Part shown: in pieces, positions 1 to 12,121 of the stretch
How positions within the stretch are numbered: position 1 is the stretch's first letter
Layout: each line of letters opens with the position of its first letter
Assembly (NCBI GenBank): GCA_036936605.1
Contig: JAUPFV010000002.1
Span: 219,697,046 to 219,761,045, forward strand
DNA length: 64,000 nt
Direction: 5' to 3'
From: Limnanthes douglasii subsp. nivea
Taxonomy: Eukaryota; Streptophyta; Magnoliopsida; Brassicales; Limnanthaceae
Notes under the pieces: generated by a model
The model's database searches: none
What the model was told of the DNA's origin: nothing
The model's input: only the letters and a program-made list of their open reading frames with translations
Translations under genes and position numbers: made by a program

Positions 1-260
1 TGTTGAACTTTGTAAGGCAAGTTGGACAAAAGCTGAAGTGGTTCAGCTTTCGCACGATTGTACCTGCTTTTGACTTCTTCACGACAACGTGGAATTGGAT
101 TAGGATACTCCAAGCGTCCATAATCATAAAACATCCTACAAACCACTCGATCAAAAAAAGCATCGGTCGTATCATCGGACATTGTTTGCTTAACAAACTT
201 CACGGCCTGAAGCAACCGATGGTCTTCGTGATCATTAAAGTCCATACCTAACTCCATAAC
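1..260 (-). CDS. Partial exon of an unidentified protein, possibly Myb/SANT- or trihelix-like
   Basis: An open frame runs on the minus strand from position 260 to the window edge. It is preceded by a good splice acceptor (pyrimidine-rich tract ending in TTTACAG, AG at 262-261). The first methionine is at 257-255 and a second at 245-243. The peptide has acidic/basic helical patterns (HEDHRLLQAVKF, CRMFYDYGRLEYPNP, REEVKSRYNRAKAE). The spacing of an ED..L..A helix, a DRV..RM helix and a final VKSRY-type helix resembles Myb/SANT-like or trihelix DNA-binding folds often found beside plant Harbinger transposons. That comparison is from memory and weak. The upstream exon was not found and the downstream part is outside the window. 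The coding-like composition and the acceptor are what the sequence shows; the family is a guess. Confidence 0.3.
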
Positions 261-417
261 CTGTAAATAGAAACGCAAATGTGAAGGCGTGCTTGAAAAT
301 ACTAAAACTCACTTGGATATCTGTTTTTTTTTTAAAAATAGCATAAACACATATGATCGACACCAACAAACAATATGAAACAGGTCCCAGGCCATTCCAG
401 TAACTGTAGCATCGCAG

Positions 418-559
418 CGCCACGCCATGGCGTAGGGTTGGTTCCACACGCCATGGTGAAGGCGTGGGATCCTGGCTATACGCCATCCTGAAGGCGTAAG
501 GACAGGATCCCACGCCTTCGCCATGGCGTGTGGAACCAACCCTACGCCATGGCGTGGCG
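418..559. repeat. 57-bp near-perfect inverted repeat (hairpin)
   Basis: Positions 418-474 and 503-559 are reverse complements of each other over 57 bp with a single mismatch (TGGTGAAGG against TGGCGAAGG), separated by a 28-bp loop. Each arm also contains short palindromes of the GCCATGGC type. The GC content is far above the surrounding DNA. No transposase or target duplication was recognised. It could be the core of a fold-back element or a hairpin RNA precursor. Confidence 0.85.
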
Positions 560-569
560 TAGGGATCAT

Positions 570-635
570 GTTCTTCGCCCCCGTGTGGCGAAGAACATTT
601 TCGCCATGGCAGAAGCTTTAAGCTTCTACCATGGC
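570..635. repeat. Two further consecutive hairpins
   Basis: GTTCTTCGCC at 570-579 pairs perfectly with 587-596. Just after it, 603-618 pairs with 620-635 over 16 bp with one mismatch and almost no loop (centre AAGCTTTAAGCTT). Together with the 57-bp inverted repeat this gives three adjacent stem-loops sharing the GCCATGG motif. Confidence 0.8.
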
Positions 636-639
636 ATAC

Positions 640-2024
640 CGACAGCCCAAAAACCCGCATTTTCTACCGATCTAGTCTAACTAAACCTAACTAAACCTAA
701 CTAACCTATCTAACAACAACGAAATGAACTTACAATAATTTTTCGATTCCGAAATCTCGCCCGTCTCCTTCCTGTTACGCCGACAAGAATTTTCGGTCAC
801 GATTTCGGTTTGGATGGGTGCCGATGGGTGTGGAAGAGTTTCCGAGAGAGAGGTGGGTTTCGGTTTAGGGGAGGGTTACGGTTTAGGGGTGGGTTTCACT
901 TTTGGGGTGGGTAGAGAAAGGTAGTTTTAATTTATTTTTGTTATAGTTTTTAGATTATGTTAATTTAATTTAATTTAAGTTAGGTTAGACTTAATTTAGG
1001 TTTAGGTTTTTTTTAGTTTAATTTAGCTTACGTTAGTATTAATATTTAGTTATAATTGTAGTTATAATTGTTATAAAAAAATTTAGAGAGAAGGTAGAGT
1101 AAAGTTAGAGAATTTGGGTTTTTTTTTTGAAATTATGATAACTTCGCGGAGTAAATTTGACTATTTATACAATTTCGTAAGGGTAAAATCGTCAAACAAA
1201 ATAACTTCACGGAGTAATTTTTTTAAAAAAATTATAAACGACTTCGCGGAATAGTTTTGGCCGTTTTTTTAGCAATTCCCATCCATTTATAAAAGAACTT
1301 TAGAACCAAACCACGTCACAAAAGTGCTAAAATATAATCAGTTGGTTTAGGACTAATTTACCGTTTAGTTTGAAAATTTTATGCATTCTTATATCTATAT
1401 TTGAATCTTCGCTATATAACCCAAATGTTTCATTATTTTTTCTGTTGGAAACAAAATAAAAATAACCCGATAAATCTAGCAGTTGCATGCTTAATCATTT
1501 GCGGTCCTCAATTACAAAATAAAATATCAAACAATTTTGAGATTTTCATCCAGAAACATTCCAAAAATTGTGTTCTTAACGTATACCAGAATTCCAAAAC
1601 TCACTAAAAGTTACATATTAAGAAAGACAAATATACGAAAATAGACTTTGTGGATAAGTTATATATATATATATATATATATATATAGCCATTAATAAGG
1701 TTGTCCATGATACATTTGATGTAAGGTAAGTTAGAAGTTAGTCTTGCAATTTAGTAGATTGTGAATTTATTAATTGATGTTTGAATTTTTTTTATGTCCC
1801 ATCCAAAATTAGGGGTACAAATGTCTACTGTAATTTTAAAAAAAAGTTAACCAAAAATAAGTGTCAATGTTATTTTTAGATCATGAAAATATTATACCCG
1901 AAATTTTTAGGATATATGAAGCAGTTTTAAAAAAATGATTTACTAATATGATTAAAAAATATAAAATTGATAAATTTACATCTACAATTGATCATGTAGT
2001 TGCTGATTTAGACATCCGTGAATA
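640..2024. other. Non-coding AT-rich stretch with short repeats
   Basis: No gene is seen. It holds about three repeats of CTAACTAAAC near 675-705, a T/G-rich GGTTTAGGG-like stretch at 835-915, three spaced copies of an ACTTCGCGGAGT-like motif (1141, 1204, 1241) and an AT dinucleotide run at 1661-1687. Short ORFs here look random. Confidence 0.6.
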
Positions 2025-2745
2025 TGGAGCAAAATAGTACATTCGTGTACAATGTTAGCTCACAAAATGGTGGTGTCACTATTTAAAGCAGTGTACGATC
2101 ATACATATGGTTGTATTCCAACGTCGTTTCCGTTCATCTGCTTGCGAAGACAAGTTGTAAGTTGCTATCATGAGCTTGGTGGTTCAGATAACTAATCATT
2201 GATTTTATATATATTCTAGAAGTTGCATGAAGCAAGAGTTATGCGACTGAGAGAATTTGTTAGAGAAGGAAAGTTGTAAGCTTGTTTGATTTTAGAAGAC
2301 CAAAGGTAAAAGATAAATACTGAGAGAAAATGAGATCGATAGTTCATTTTGTAAGCCGAAGCTTTGTAACATAAGAATAATAGTTGTGTTATTTGTTTGA
2401 GAGAGTCTTCTCAGTAACTTTCCTCTATATAAAATGTGTGTTTGTTACTTATGGTTGTAGTACTTGTTGACAATTCGTACACGTTAAATCTGTCTTGTGT
2501 GATTGGTTTTATATTTCGATTGTTATTCATACTTTATGTTGGAAGGCTCCCATGTCTACTCCTTTAATTTCTTGTTGTCACGCTTGCAACGAGTGAATCA
2601 TCAATTGAAAAAAAGTATAACCTACTACCAAATTATATAACTTAAGCCACGCGGTCGCGACTAACGCTAGTAGATTCAGTATTGTGATTACCACAAAAGT
2701 TTTATTGTCTTGTCAAATTAATTATTTAATTTTCCAACCCTTGCA
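2025..2745 (+). repeat. 5' LTR of copia copy 1 (diverged)
   Basis: Aligned by eye with 7093-7805. Shared features are the TGGAGC start, a TCTATATAAAA promoter-like stretch at about 2425, the GTCTTGTGTGATTGGT block at about 2490 and the ATTGTGATT(A/G)CCACAAAA block near the end. Confidence 0.7.
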
Positions 2746-2811
2746 AATAGTACGGTGAGCATGGATAATCTATAACAATATAATTTTATATGTGATATAC
2801 ACAAAATAAAT

Positions 2812-3520
2812 ATGCGGATCATTTCAGATCTTGAGGTTAGAGATTTATATCTCACCAATAAACCAAAGAATTTCAATATAGAAAAAATCAACATACGAAA
2901 TGCTTTTAACCTCTTTAGAATTAGGATTCGAGCTTTCCTAGTACGATATAGATTGTGTGTCGCCATTGATGAGAATATCAAAGAACCGGTTGATGTATAA
3001 GGGTTGTAGTGATGTGTTCTTGAGCTTGAGATGAGGTGCTTTAAAAGGTATCTCAAGAATGGATAACGTTGTGGATATAGAATCAGACAGATTTATTTAC
3101 ATGAAAGAATCCCAAGCAAACATACTATATCTCAAGAAACAGTTGTATATAGTAATAATGGATTCTTGCAAGAAAATTCAAAGATTCTTGGATGATTTTA
3201 ATGGAAACATTCTTGATTTTAATGTAGTTGGAATCAAGGTAGAAGATAATAATCAAGTTATACTTTGTTGACACCATACTCTAAGGCAAAGATTACCTTA
3301 CGATGACCGAAGCGAAGAGTGCTTTGAACTCAAAGGATCTTCAACGTGAGAGATTCAATCAAGAAGAAAGGAAAATATCAGTCTAAATCAAGGAGATTTA
3401 CGTGTGTTTCCAAAATGAGATATTGGTTGTGCAATGAAATAACAAAGGTCATATAAGTAGCAAATGTCTAAATATAAGAAATGATGAAGCATTATGTCTG
3501 AGATGCTACAATGGTGTCAA
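2812..3520 (+). pseudogene. copia gag remnant
   Basis: Reading across frames gives the gag N-terminal signature (FNLFRIRIRAFLVRYRL, compare NF.LW.IKMRALLVQQGL of plant copia gags). It continues at 3059-3271 with the conserved core (ANILYLKKQLY, IQRFLDDFNGNILDF, GIKVEDNNQVILC). Stops separate the pieces. No zinc knuckle could be read. Confidence 0.7.
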
Positions 3521-3574
3521 ATGACTATAAATTAACTAATGGTTTAATGATTTATACTTAAAGTTACAGTAACA

Positions 3575-4565
3575 ATTGTGTGTTGGATTCAGGATATTAA
3601 CTCTACGTAATTTTAAACAAAAAATGGTTTAAAATTTTGAGAATGGTCGATGGTGGTATGGTCATACAAAGTAATGATGAACCATGTGTTGTAAATGGGA
3701 TGTGGAATGTTCGCCTTGAGTTGTCTACATGACTTGAGAGAGTGATAACAAACGTGAGGTATGTTCCCAATGTTAAACGAAACCTTATTTCTATTGGCAT
3801 GTTCGATGATGAATGATCTACATATAAGGGTGTATAGACATATTTAGGCTTCTGGAAGGTTCACTAATAGTTATAAAATCCTATATGACTAGTGGCGTTT
3901 TAAGTTTTTGAAGGATTTATAGTGTCTAAGGATATCTAATATAGAGATAGATTCAAAAAAGTTATGACATCTAAGGTTAGGATATGTGAGTCAGAAAGGC
4001 CTTATTGAGCTTAACAAACAAAAGTTGTTGGATTGTAACAAATTTGAGAAGTTCATATTTTGTTAAATGTTAAAGGGTTAAATTTATTCCTATGAAACAT
4101 ACAACCAATGATGTACTCCAATATGTTAATTCAGATCTTTGGGCTCCGACAGGGCAACCCACCACGGGTGGTACATGGTATTTTATGTTTTTGATTGATA
4201 ACTACTCTAGAAAGTATGGGTCTTACTATTGAAGACCAATGATTAAACATGTTATAATTTTGAGAACTAGAAAAGATTGGTGGAGAATCAGAATGAAAAT
4301 ATACTGAAGAAGTTGAGAACTGACAATGACTTCAATTTTTTGAATGAAATATTCACTTTTTATTATTTTAAATTTTGCATTTTTAGAAATTTGAAAATAA
4401 TAGGAACTTCTCAACATAATAGTCTTGCTGAGAGAATGAATCGAAACTTACTAGAAAAGGCTAAGTGTATACCTATTACAGTTGGAATGTGCCGAGATGT
4501 TTTGGGAGAAGTTGGTGTGGCAGTTGGATATATCATCAACATAAGTTCGTCTACAAAGTTTTAAT
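3575..4565 (+). pseudogene. copia protease and integrase N-terminal remnant
   Basis: The protease start reads WVLDSG at about 3583, with the catalytic D-S-G retained, followed in mixed frames by the V.GMGNV...NVRYVPN.KRNLIS region. From about 3965 the integrase GPRE-type block reads RLGYVSQKGLIELNKQ, then a degraded DLW.P region (about 4135-4210). At 4277-4564 comes the stretch ending in SLAERMNRNLLEKAKC, which contains the catalytic glutamate of the D-D-35-E triad. Several frameshifts and stops are present. Confidence 0.75.
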
Positions 4566-5229
4566 GTCTACAATAAGTGTAAGGTGTAAAAAAACGTTGC
4601 GTTGAAACATGTGAGAGTGTCGGATATGTTGTATACACACATGTGAAGCAAAATAAGCTTAAATAGAAAGCTCTAAAGTGTTTGTTCCTCAGTTATCCGG
4701 AAGGAGAAAAAAGGTAAAAGTTATGGTTCCTGAAACCTGGAAGTCAGAAGGCTTTGATTAGCCCCGATGTGGTTATTAATCGAGGATGTGATATCACTCA
4801 TTAAGACGGTGAAGACTAAATCTACCACTGCGGAGAAGAGATGTGAAGTTTATGATTAGTCTGGACAAGATACTGAAGTTAAGGATGCTTAAACCAAAAA
4901 ATAATTTCAGATTTGACTGATATACGACTCGTGCATAGAAAGTTCACCCACTATATGAGGATGATATTGACCAATATTTTGATGTTCAAGAGCCTTCAAA
5001 TGATCATACTGGAGACTAAAATGATCTAGATTAATATCAGTTAGTGAGAGATACAACACGAAGACCTAGTAAACCTACACAAAAGTATGGTTTTTCTAAT
5101 ATTATGGGTTATACTTTATCGATTTAAATACAGGGAGATATTATCGAACCCAAGATCTATCACAACATTATAAAGAGTGGTGATAATAAAAATGACTAAA
5201 TGTCATGGGAGAATAACTGAGATCTTTTA

Positions 5230-6600
5230 AGAAGATGGGCACTTGGATGCTTTGAAATGGCCGAATGGTCAGAATCTTGTTAGGAGTAAATGGATATTCA
5301 AGATGAAGCAAGCTATTCCTGGATTTGAGTTATCCAGATCAAATTTAGACTGGTGGCTAAGGGATTCACGCAAAATAAGGGTATTATATTCAATGAAATA
5401 TTCTCACCAATTATGAAACAAAGTGTTTTGTTGTCAATTTGTTGCTAGATTTAGTCTTGAGTTAGATCAAATGGATGTTATTATTGCCTTCTTGTATAGA
5501 TAACTAGAAGATACCATATACATGTGTAAGTTAAAAGGGTTTAAATAAGGGAATGAAAGAGATGTGTATTGTTTGAAGATGCCTCTATGTGGGCTAAAAA
5601 AATCTTCGAAATACTTGAATAAAATATTTAATTCTTGTATAAGGTCCATCAAGTATGTGAGCAGCTACAATGAAAATTGTGTCTATCATAATAACGAAAC
5701 ACGTATGAAGAGACTAATCATGTTTTCCTATGTAGACGGCTTACCGATAGCTGGAAAGAATATAAAATAGTGAAGACACAACTGAATGGAGAGTTTGAGA
5801 TAAAAGATATGGGAGAAACCATAAGAAAACTTGGTATGGAGATCAAGATGAACAGACGGAGATGGTATCTATTCTTATGAAAATAACAATACGTATAAAA
5901 GGTTCTCTAAAATTTTGGTACGCCCGAAACCAAAGATATTAGAACTCTTATTCATGTTCATTTCAAACCTAATACCATTCAAGCACCAACTAAAGCAATA
6001 GATAATAAGTTCATGTAAGAAATACCTTATTAGAAGCATAGTATATGAAATTATATACACGAGACATGATAGTGCCGACTATATTAGTATTTTGAGCAGA
6101 TTTATGTCAAATCCGGGGAATCCTCACCTATAAACTCTCAAATGGCTCATTTGATACTTGAAGGGTTTGGTTGAAGTTGGGTTATGTTATAATCAGAAAA
6201 GTACGCCTGATAAGATGTTGAGAGGGTATGCTGACTCTAATTATGTTATATACTTTTACACTTATAAGTCAACTTCGGGTTTTTTTATTGTTCTTGGATG
6301 AATGGTTAGTTTTACATTTTGCCATCAAAGGGTTGTTGCTTTTTCATTTATGGAAGCAGAATACATGGCTCATACTAAAGCAATGAAAGAATCCATGTAG
6401 CTGAAATGATTATTGAGTGAGATTATTGGTAAAAACAACATGTGACTATTTTTATGATAATAGCAGTGTTCTTTATTTAATGAGGAATCCAAAGTTATAT
6501 GAGTGAACTAAACACATAGATATCAAGATGCACTTCATCATAGATATGGTGGAGATTAGAAAGGAAATATGACAAAGATTCAAAGTTTTGAGAATCCTTT
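5230..6600 (+). pseudogene. copia reverse transcriptase and RNase H remnant
   Basis: RT is visible as SKWIFKMK (about 5285), the LDQMDVI-AFL block (about 5465), YCLKMPLCGLKKSSK (5567-5610, the family YGLKQSPR block) and a degraded YVDD motif, now YVDG, at about 5730. RNase H follows: RGYADSNY at about 6225, YKSTSGFFIVLG at about 6265-6300, the block ending in EAEYMA at about 6355-6370, and HRYQDALHH at about 6515. Loss of the second catalytic aspartate plus many stops make it inactive. Confidence 0.75.
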
Positions 6601-7092
6601 GGATGCTCTAACAATATATTATTGGTTTTATAGTTCATGAATTACATGAGGCTTGTGCAAGTCTTGGAAGCAGGTGACTAAGAATAGTTAAAATATGAAG
6701 GCAATATGTATTGGAGTCACTATAAGCTTATGTGGATAATTATTATGTGTAGGCTAAAAATGATTGTTGCAACTCAATTGAATACTTAAAGGTCAGAGCC
6801 TTGAGTAAGTCGTGAACTTAAGGGTTGTTGTTGATTTTCAATGTGGTTGGATGCTCAGTTGAACACTGAGATATGAAGACATTTATTGGAACATAAGGGA
6901 GATATTAGCCGAAGATAAGTATTGATGTTACTACAGGATCCAGAAAATGCAGAAACATTGTTTCCGAAGACTTCTGAATATACCTAAGTGTTTGCAGAAA
7001 ATATTGTTTCACTAATATAATTGAAGAATTCAAATTAATGAATATATCTCAACTGTTTATAATGTAATTGTTTATCTAGGCGTGCTTGAAAA

Positions 7093-7805
7093 TGGAGCAT
7101 AATAGTATACAAGTAGAGTTCCATGTATTAGAATTTTGGTTCCATTACGTGATATAGTTATTGTCATACAAATGGTTGTGTTGTTTTGTCGTTTATGTTT
7201 GACTACTTGAGAGAAAAGGTTGTAAGTTTCTATCGTGGGCATGAGGGTTCAGCTCAATCATCATTAATTCTATGTATATTAAAGAAGAAATTAAAATCAA
7301 AGGTTGTGCGATTGAGAATATTTGGTAGATAAAGAAACTCTCAAGCTTATCTGACTTTAGAGAGAGAGCCTAGATAGAAGATAAACATTGAGATCTATAG
7401 TTCATTTTGTAAGCTGGAGCTTTGTAACAGGTGAAGAGTGATTGTGTTAGTCATGTTTAAGAAAAAAAAATTGTAACATTTCTTTATATAAAAATCTATT
7501 TATTTTGTTTGTGGATGTATAATTTTTTCATAATCTGAACCATGTTAAATATGTCTTGTGTGATTGGTGTTAAATTTTTGTCTTTATTCATACTTTGTGT
7601 CGGAAGTTTTACCGAGTTGTTGCTCTACTTCTTTTTTGTCGCACTTCTAATAACTGAGTCATCTACGAGAATAAACCTACGACCTATTGGCGAATCATAT
7701 AACTTAAGTCATTTGGTATGAGATAACGCCAATAGATTTAATATTGTGATTGCCACAAAAAAAATCTTGTCTACCTGAATAACTATTTTAGTAGATATTT
7801 CTAAC
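7093..7805 (+). repeat. 3' LTR of copia copy 1 (diverged)
   Basis: Homologous to 2025-2745 (see that entry). It carries the CTTTATATAAAAATC promoter-like block and the closing ATTGTGATTGCCACAAAA block at about 7743. Confidence 0.7.
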
Positions 7806-10009
7806 ACTATCAACTAATAATATATTACTGCAATGTGTTTTATGAACAAATTATATTTTTTATTTACCATATTATTTACTTATAAATCATCAATTTCATT
7901 TATTTTATTATTATAGTTTATGAACCAATATGGTATTGTTCATATTTTGAATATAAATTGTTGAATTTAAATTTGATAATGTATAACTATAAAACTAATA
8001 TATATATATATATAATTTTATAAAATAATGGTTTTTTTTTATTTTTTTTATTTACGGTATTAAAAATTTAAGTATTTATGATATTTTTTAATGATTTATT
8101 TATACTAAATATTCAAATGTTATTTACATGTTGTACAATATATATTTATTAATATCAAAACACCATTGAAACGTATGAATTCAAAGCTTCGAGATAGACA
8201 TACACAGCAGACATTTTCAAAGCTTCGAGATAGACATACAAAACAGACATTTGCCTTATATTTTCTATAAGACTAACATATTGATTTAGTCTATATTTTA
8301 GTAGATAATCGAACGAATTATTTTTACAAATGGTATAATAATAATATTATGCATGATTTTAACGATGTAATACTTTATTACAATAAACTAGAAGATCCTC
8401 TTGTAGTTAGATGTTTTAGATTTTGATTAAAAAACATATATTAAGATCTTGTTTGAGTCGATATTTTTTTGTCATATTTTCATGAATTTATGTGATAGAG
8501 AGATTCACAACTTAAGTGCAAACGAATACATGTTTAATCGGATATTAATATTTTGAACATAAATTCATAAAATGTTAAAAACAATTAGGGAAAATTAGGT
8601 TATACTGGCTTGTATCACCACGACAAAACGTTTAACCACTATGATAAAAATGGTGGTATATGACATATGAGTGCATTTTTTTATTGTTGTGTGATACAAA
8701 GGTGTGGCACATCAAAATTTATTATGTTGCAATGATGAAGAGTTTGTCATGGTGAGGTCTTAATTCTATTGGAGCAAATCATTTTTTTAGATTTAAAAAT
8801 TATCAAGTCCTCTTCTTTTCTCACGAGTTATAATTGTACATGCTTCAAAATATATGATATTATGTGATGCATTTTAAAAGTGATTATATGTTAAAAAAAT
8901 TATATTTTCCATACATACTTTTATGTCAAGAACCTCAACTAGGTGTAAATATTGTTAAACATCGATTAATTCTATATTTGTTAGATCTTTATCTTGGTAA
9001 TGTATTTTGATATTTTTAATTTGTTATTAATAAGAATATTGTATATATTATAAGTTGAAAATTCAGATGTCCAAACTTTAAATATGTCTTAATTAGCTAG
9101 ATATATCGACGAAATAACCCTTATTAATAAGTTATTTGTTTAAAGAGTTTGAACATTCACGTTGTGATTGTGTTGCATAAGTCACCTAAAAGAAATGTCA
9201 TTTTTACACGTGTCATGGGTGAACACTCGCAAATGATATAATTATGATGTCGTGTATTACATGTTCATCTGATTCAATGTTTAATGATTTTATTTAATTT
9301 CAAAAAATAAGGATATCCACTCAAAGAAGGTTTTTTTTATTTTCATATAATAGTAAAGCATCATCAAATATCTGAAAAATTATTACTAAAAGTAGTTCAT
9401 TACACGATAACAAAAAAAGTCTTACAATAAAACTATGACAAGACATTTAAATAAACATTTCAATTAATATTAGAAAATTAAGTTTTGTGAAATTGTCTTG
9501 ATGATTTAGTCACGTGATGTTTAATTATATGTTTTTTTTTACTTTGTCTCTAATTAAAAATTTTAGAATTCAATTACAAACCATAATAAGACTAATCAAG
9601 TATAATGGAAATATAATATACTTGTTCATTAGAAATATCGACATATCAATTAAACCATGACAATAGACAAACTAATCCTTCTTATTTGAATTATTCAAAA
9701 TAAAAAAAAAAATTATTTATCAGAGTACGTTGCAAATATAATAATCTCATGATATTCCAATGGATCATCTCATAATCATATCATGATAATGTGTATAAGG
9801 AGTTTATTACGATGCTTATAAAGTTTACTACCACTATATAGATTTTTAGTGTTTAAGGTTTTCATATTTTTTTAAACTTTGTTAAGTATGAAAAAATTAA
9901 AATTAAAATAGTAGTGTTAACACTACACTCCATTAATTTCAAAGATGACAATAAAACTTTTGACATTATGTAAAATTTTACTATATTGTCATGTCTTAAA
10001 GTTTTTATG
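7806..10009. other. AT-rich intergenic stretch, no gene seen
   Basis: No coding signature could be recognised on either strand. The only clear structure is a 36-bp tandem duplication at 8182-8252. The rest is AT-rich with many stops and may be old transposon debris. Confidence 0.6.
8182..8252. repeat. 36-bp tandem duplication
   Basis: The block starting CAAAGCTTCGAGATAGACAT at 8182 is repeated at 8218 with very few differences. It is two copies only. Confidence 0.85.
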
Positions 10010-10021
10010 ATTGAAAATTTT

Positions 10022-10740
10022 GATGGGTGATCCAGCTTTGCGTTGTGGAAGATTAAACTGAAATCTTCATTAGTACTGCAAGGATTGTGGAAGGCTATGG
10101 AGAATAAGTTACCAGAAGAGATGAAAGAAGAGGAGAATCAAGATCTTCAAAAAAAGGCTTTGTGCTTGATTTTAATGAATGTGAAAGACAATGTGATTCG
10201 CAAGATTAGTGGTGAGAAGACTATTTCCTGCGCATGGAAGAAGCTAGGAGATCTTTAGTCAGAGAAATCAGTAGTAAACGGATTATACTTGAAGAAGCGT
10301 TTGTATGATTTCATACTAAAATAAGGTATTTCCATAAGAGAGCACTTAGATAATTTTAAATCAATTATAATGGACTTGGAGAACATAGATATCAATATTG
10401 AGGATGAGGATCAAGCTTTGTTTGTATTAAGATTGTTACCAGCTCCCTATGAAAAATTTGTAGATACCATTATATATGGTAATGATAAGTTATCGCTAGA
10501 AGATGTCAAAGGGGCACTGAAATCAAAGGAGATAAGACAGTTGTAGCTAGACAATCAAGCTGAAAGAGAAAGTTTTATGAATAGGGAAAGATCTAGAAGC
10601 AAAACGAGTTCTTTAAGAAGGAAAAACTAGAGGTCCAAGTCAAAGGTAAAGCACTCAAACGGTTATGAATGCGGTGAGCAGGGTCATTCTAGGAGAGATT
10701 GTCCGAAACTCAATGGTAAGAAGGGAAATCACAGCAAACA
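10022..10740 (+). pseudogene. copia gag fragment
   Basis: FALWKIKLKSSLVLQGLWKA (10040-10100) is the classical gag N-terminus. It continues after an in-frame stop with VNGLYLKKRLYDF, REHLDNFKSIIMDLENI and YEKFVDTIIYGNDKLSLEDV. A zinc knuckle of CX2CX4HX4C type is partly retained (YECGEQGHSRRDCPKL at about 10663-10712, where the first cysteine position is tyrosine in the frame read). At least three stops interrupt it. Confidence 0.75.
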
Positions 10741-10789
10741 TTGTTGAAGGTGTGAACGATTCTGACGATAGTGAAAACAGTGGTAGAGG

Positions 10790-11159
10790 AGATGTATTGT
10801 TCGTGAGTTCAGAATTTGGGCAAAACTCTTGGGTACTTGATATTGGCGCTACATATCACATGTGTCAGTTCAAGCATTGGTTCGATACTTACAAGCCAAT
10901 GCATGGAACTGTATATTTAGGGAACAATCCTTCGTTGACTGTTGGTGGTATTGGTAACATCAGAATCAGAATGTTTGACGGGGTTGTTAGAATCTTGACG
11001 TACTGGCATGTTCCTGGGTTAGAGAGAAACCTGATTTCTCCTAGGACTCTAGATTCTCAGGGTTACAAGTACCATGCAGAAGACGGTGTAATCAAAGTAA
11101 CAAAAGACTCAATAGTATGCACGAAAGGCAGTTTGCATAAGGGTTTTTACATTCTTTAG
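10790..11159 (+). pseudogene. copia protease fragment
   Basis: SWVLDIGATYHMCQ at about 10830-10870 is the copia protease motif. The active-site DSG has become DIG. It continues with VYLGNNPSLTVGGIGNIRI, YWHVPGLERNLISP and GVIKVTKDSIV. The stretch is part of an open frame from 10665 ending in a stop at 11157-11159. Confidence 0.8.
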
Positions 11160-11234
11160 GGGAGTGTTGTTATGGGCGATGCTGCAGTAGTATCTTCATG
11201 AAGTAATAGCCAAAGTAGGCAGGATCAAAATAAG

Positions 11235-12120
11235 TTGTCGCATTGGCGTCTTGGTCACATGAATGATTTAGGATTAACTGTTTTGGGAAAGAGAGATTTG
11301 TTGAAAGGGTATAAAGCAGAATCATTGGGATTTTGTGAGAACTGTGTGTTTGGTAAACAAACTAGAGTCAAATTCAGCAAATCAGTTGTAAGAAAGACTA
11401 AAGGGACAGTGGACTACATTTACTCAGATCTTTGGGGTCAAAACAGAATTTCATCCAAGAACGGAGCCAGAAACTACATGAGTTTGATTGATGATTATTC
11501 AAGGATGGCGTGGGTTTACTTTCTGAAAACGAAAGATGAAGCATATTCAAACTTTGTCAAATGAAAGACAATGATTGAGAAGCAAACATGAAGGAAAAAT
11601 CAAACGTCTTAGGACATATAATGGGTTAGAATATTGCAATCGTGAGTTCAACGAGTTCTGCGAAGCTGAGGGAATAATGCGCCATCGCACTTGTTTGTAG
11701 AACACCACAACAGAATGGAGTCGCAGAAAGAATGAACAGAAAACTTTGTGACAAGGCACAAAGTATGCTCTCGCATTCCGATATGGGAAAAGATTTTTGG
11801 GCTGAAGCTATCAATACAGTGTGTTACTTGGTGAATCGGTCTTAATCAATGGCTATTGATTGTAAAAGTCCTTTTGAGATTTGGTCTGGATCGTCGGCTG
11901 ATTATGAACATTTGAGGGTGTTCAGTTGTCCTGCGTATGCTCATGTGAGAGATGGTAAGCTTGAGCCGAGGGCAAAGAGGTGCATATTTCTAGGATATCC
12001 TACTTGAGTGAAGAGATATAGTTTATGATGTAACTCTCCAAAGTCTACAGGTTTTCTCATCGGTAGGGACATTACTTTTCATAAGTTTTCTTCGATAGAC
12101 AGTTAGAAGGAAGTAGGAGA
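11235..12120 (+). pseudogene. copia integrase fragment
   Basis: The zinc-binding head reads HWRLGHMNDLGL...CENCVFGKQTRVKF (11238-11370). The core follows with YIYSDLWGQNR (first Asp, about 11420), SLIDDYSRMAWVYFLK and, after frame breaks, RTPQQNGVAERMNRKLCD (about 11700-11750, catalytic Glu). It ends with WSGSSADYEHLRVFSCPAYA (about 11885-11940) and LEPRAKRCIFLGYP. The open part from 11235 ends at 11564; the rest lies in other frames. Confidence 0.8.
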
Positions 12121-12121
12121 A

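Larger units (their letters stand above)
2025..7805 (+). mobile_element. Degenerate Ty1/copia retrotransposon (Tork/Tnt1-like), copy 1
   Basis: Two diverged direct repeats of about 0.7 kb (about 2025-2745 and 7093-7805) flank remains of gag, protease, integrase, reverse transcriptase and RNase H in the order typical of Ty1/copia (integrase before RT). The LTRs share long blocks, such as AGTTCATTTTGTAAGC, GTCTTGTGTGATTGGT and ATATAACTTAAG, but differ by many substitutions and indels, so insertion is old. The coding part is full of stops and frameshifts. No target duplication or clean tRNA primer site could be recognised; boundaries are good to a few tens of bases. Confidence 0.85.

Noticed and set aside
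235..660. Minus-strand ORF of 141 codons over the hairpin region
   Set aside because: Its open state follows from the repetitive GCCATGGCG sequence. The peptide is low in normal composition, and another frame holds the plausible exon at 1-260.
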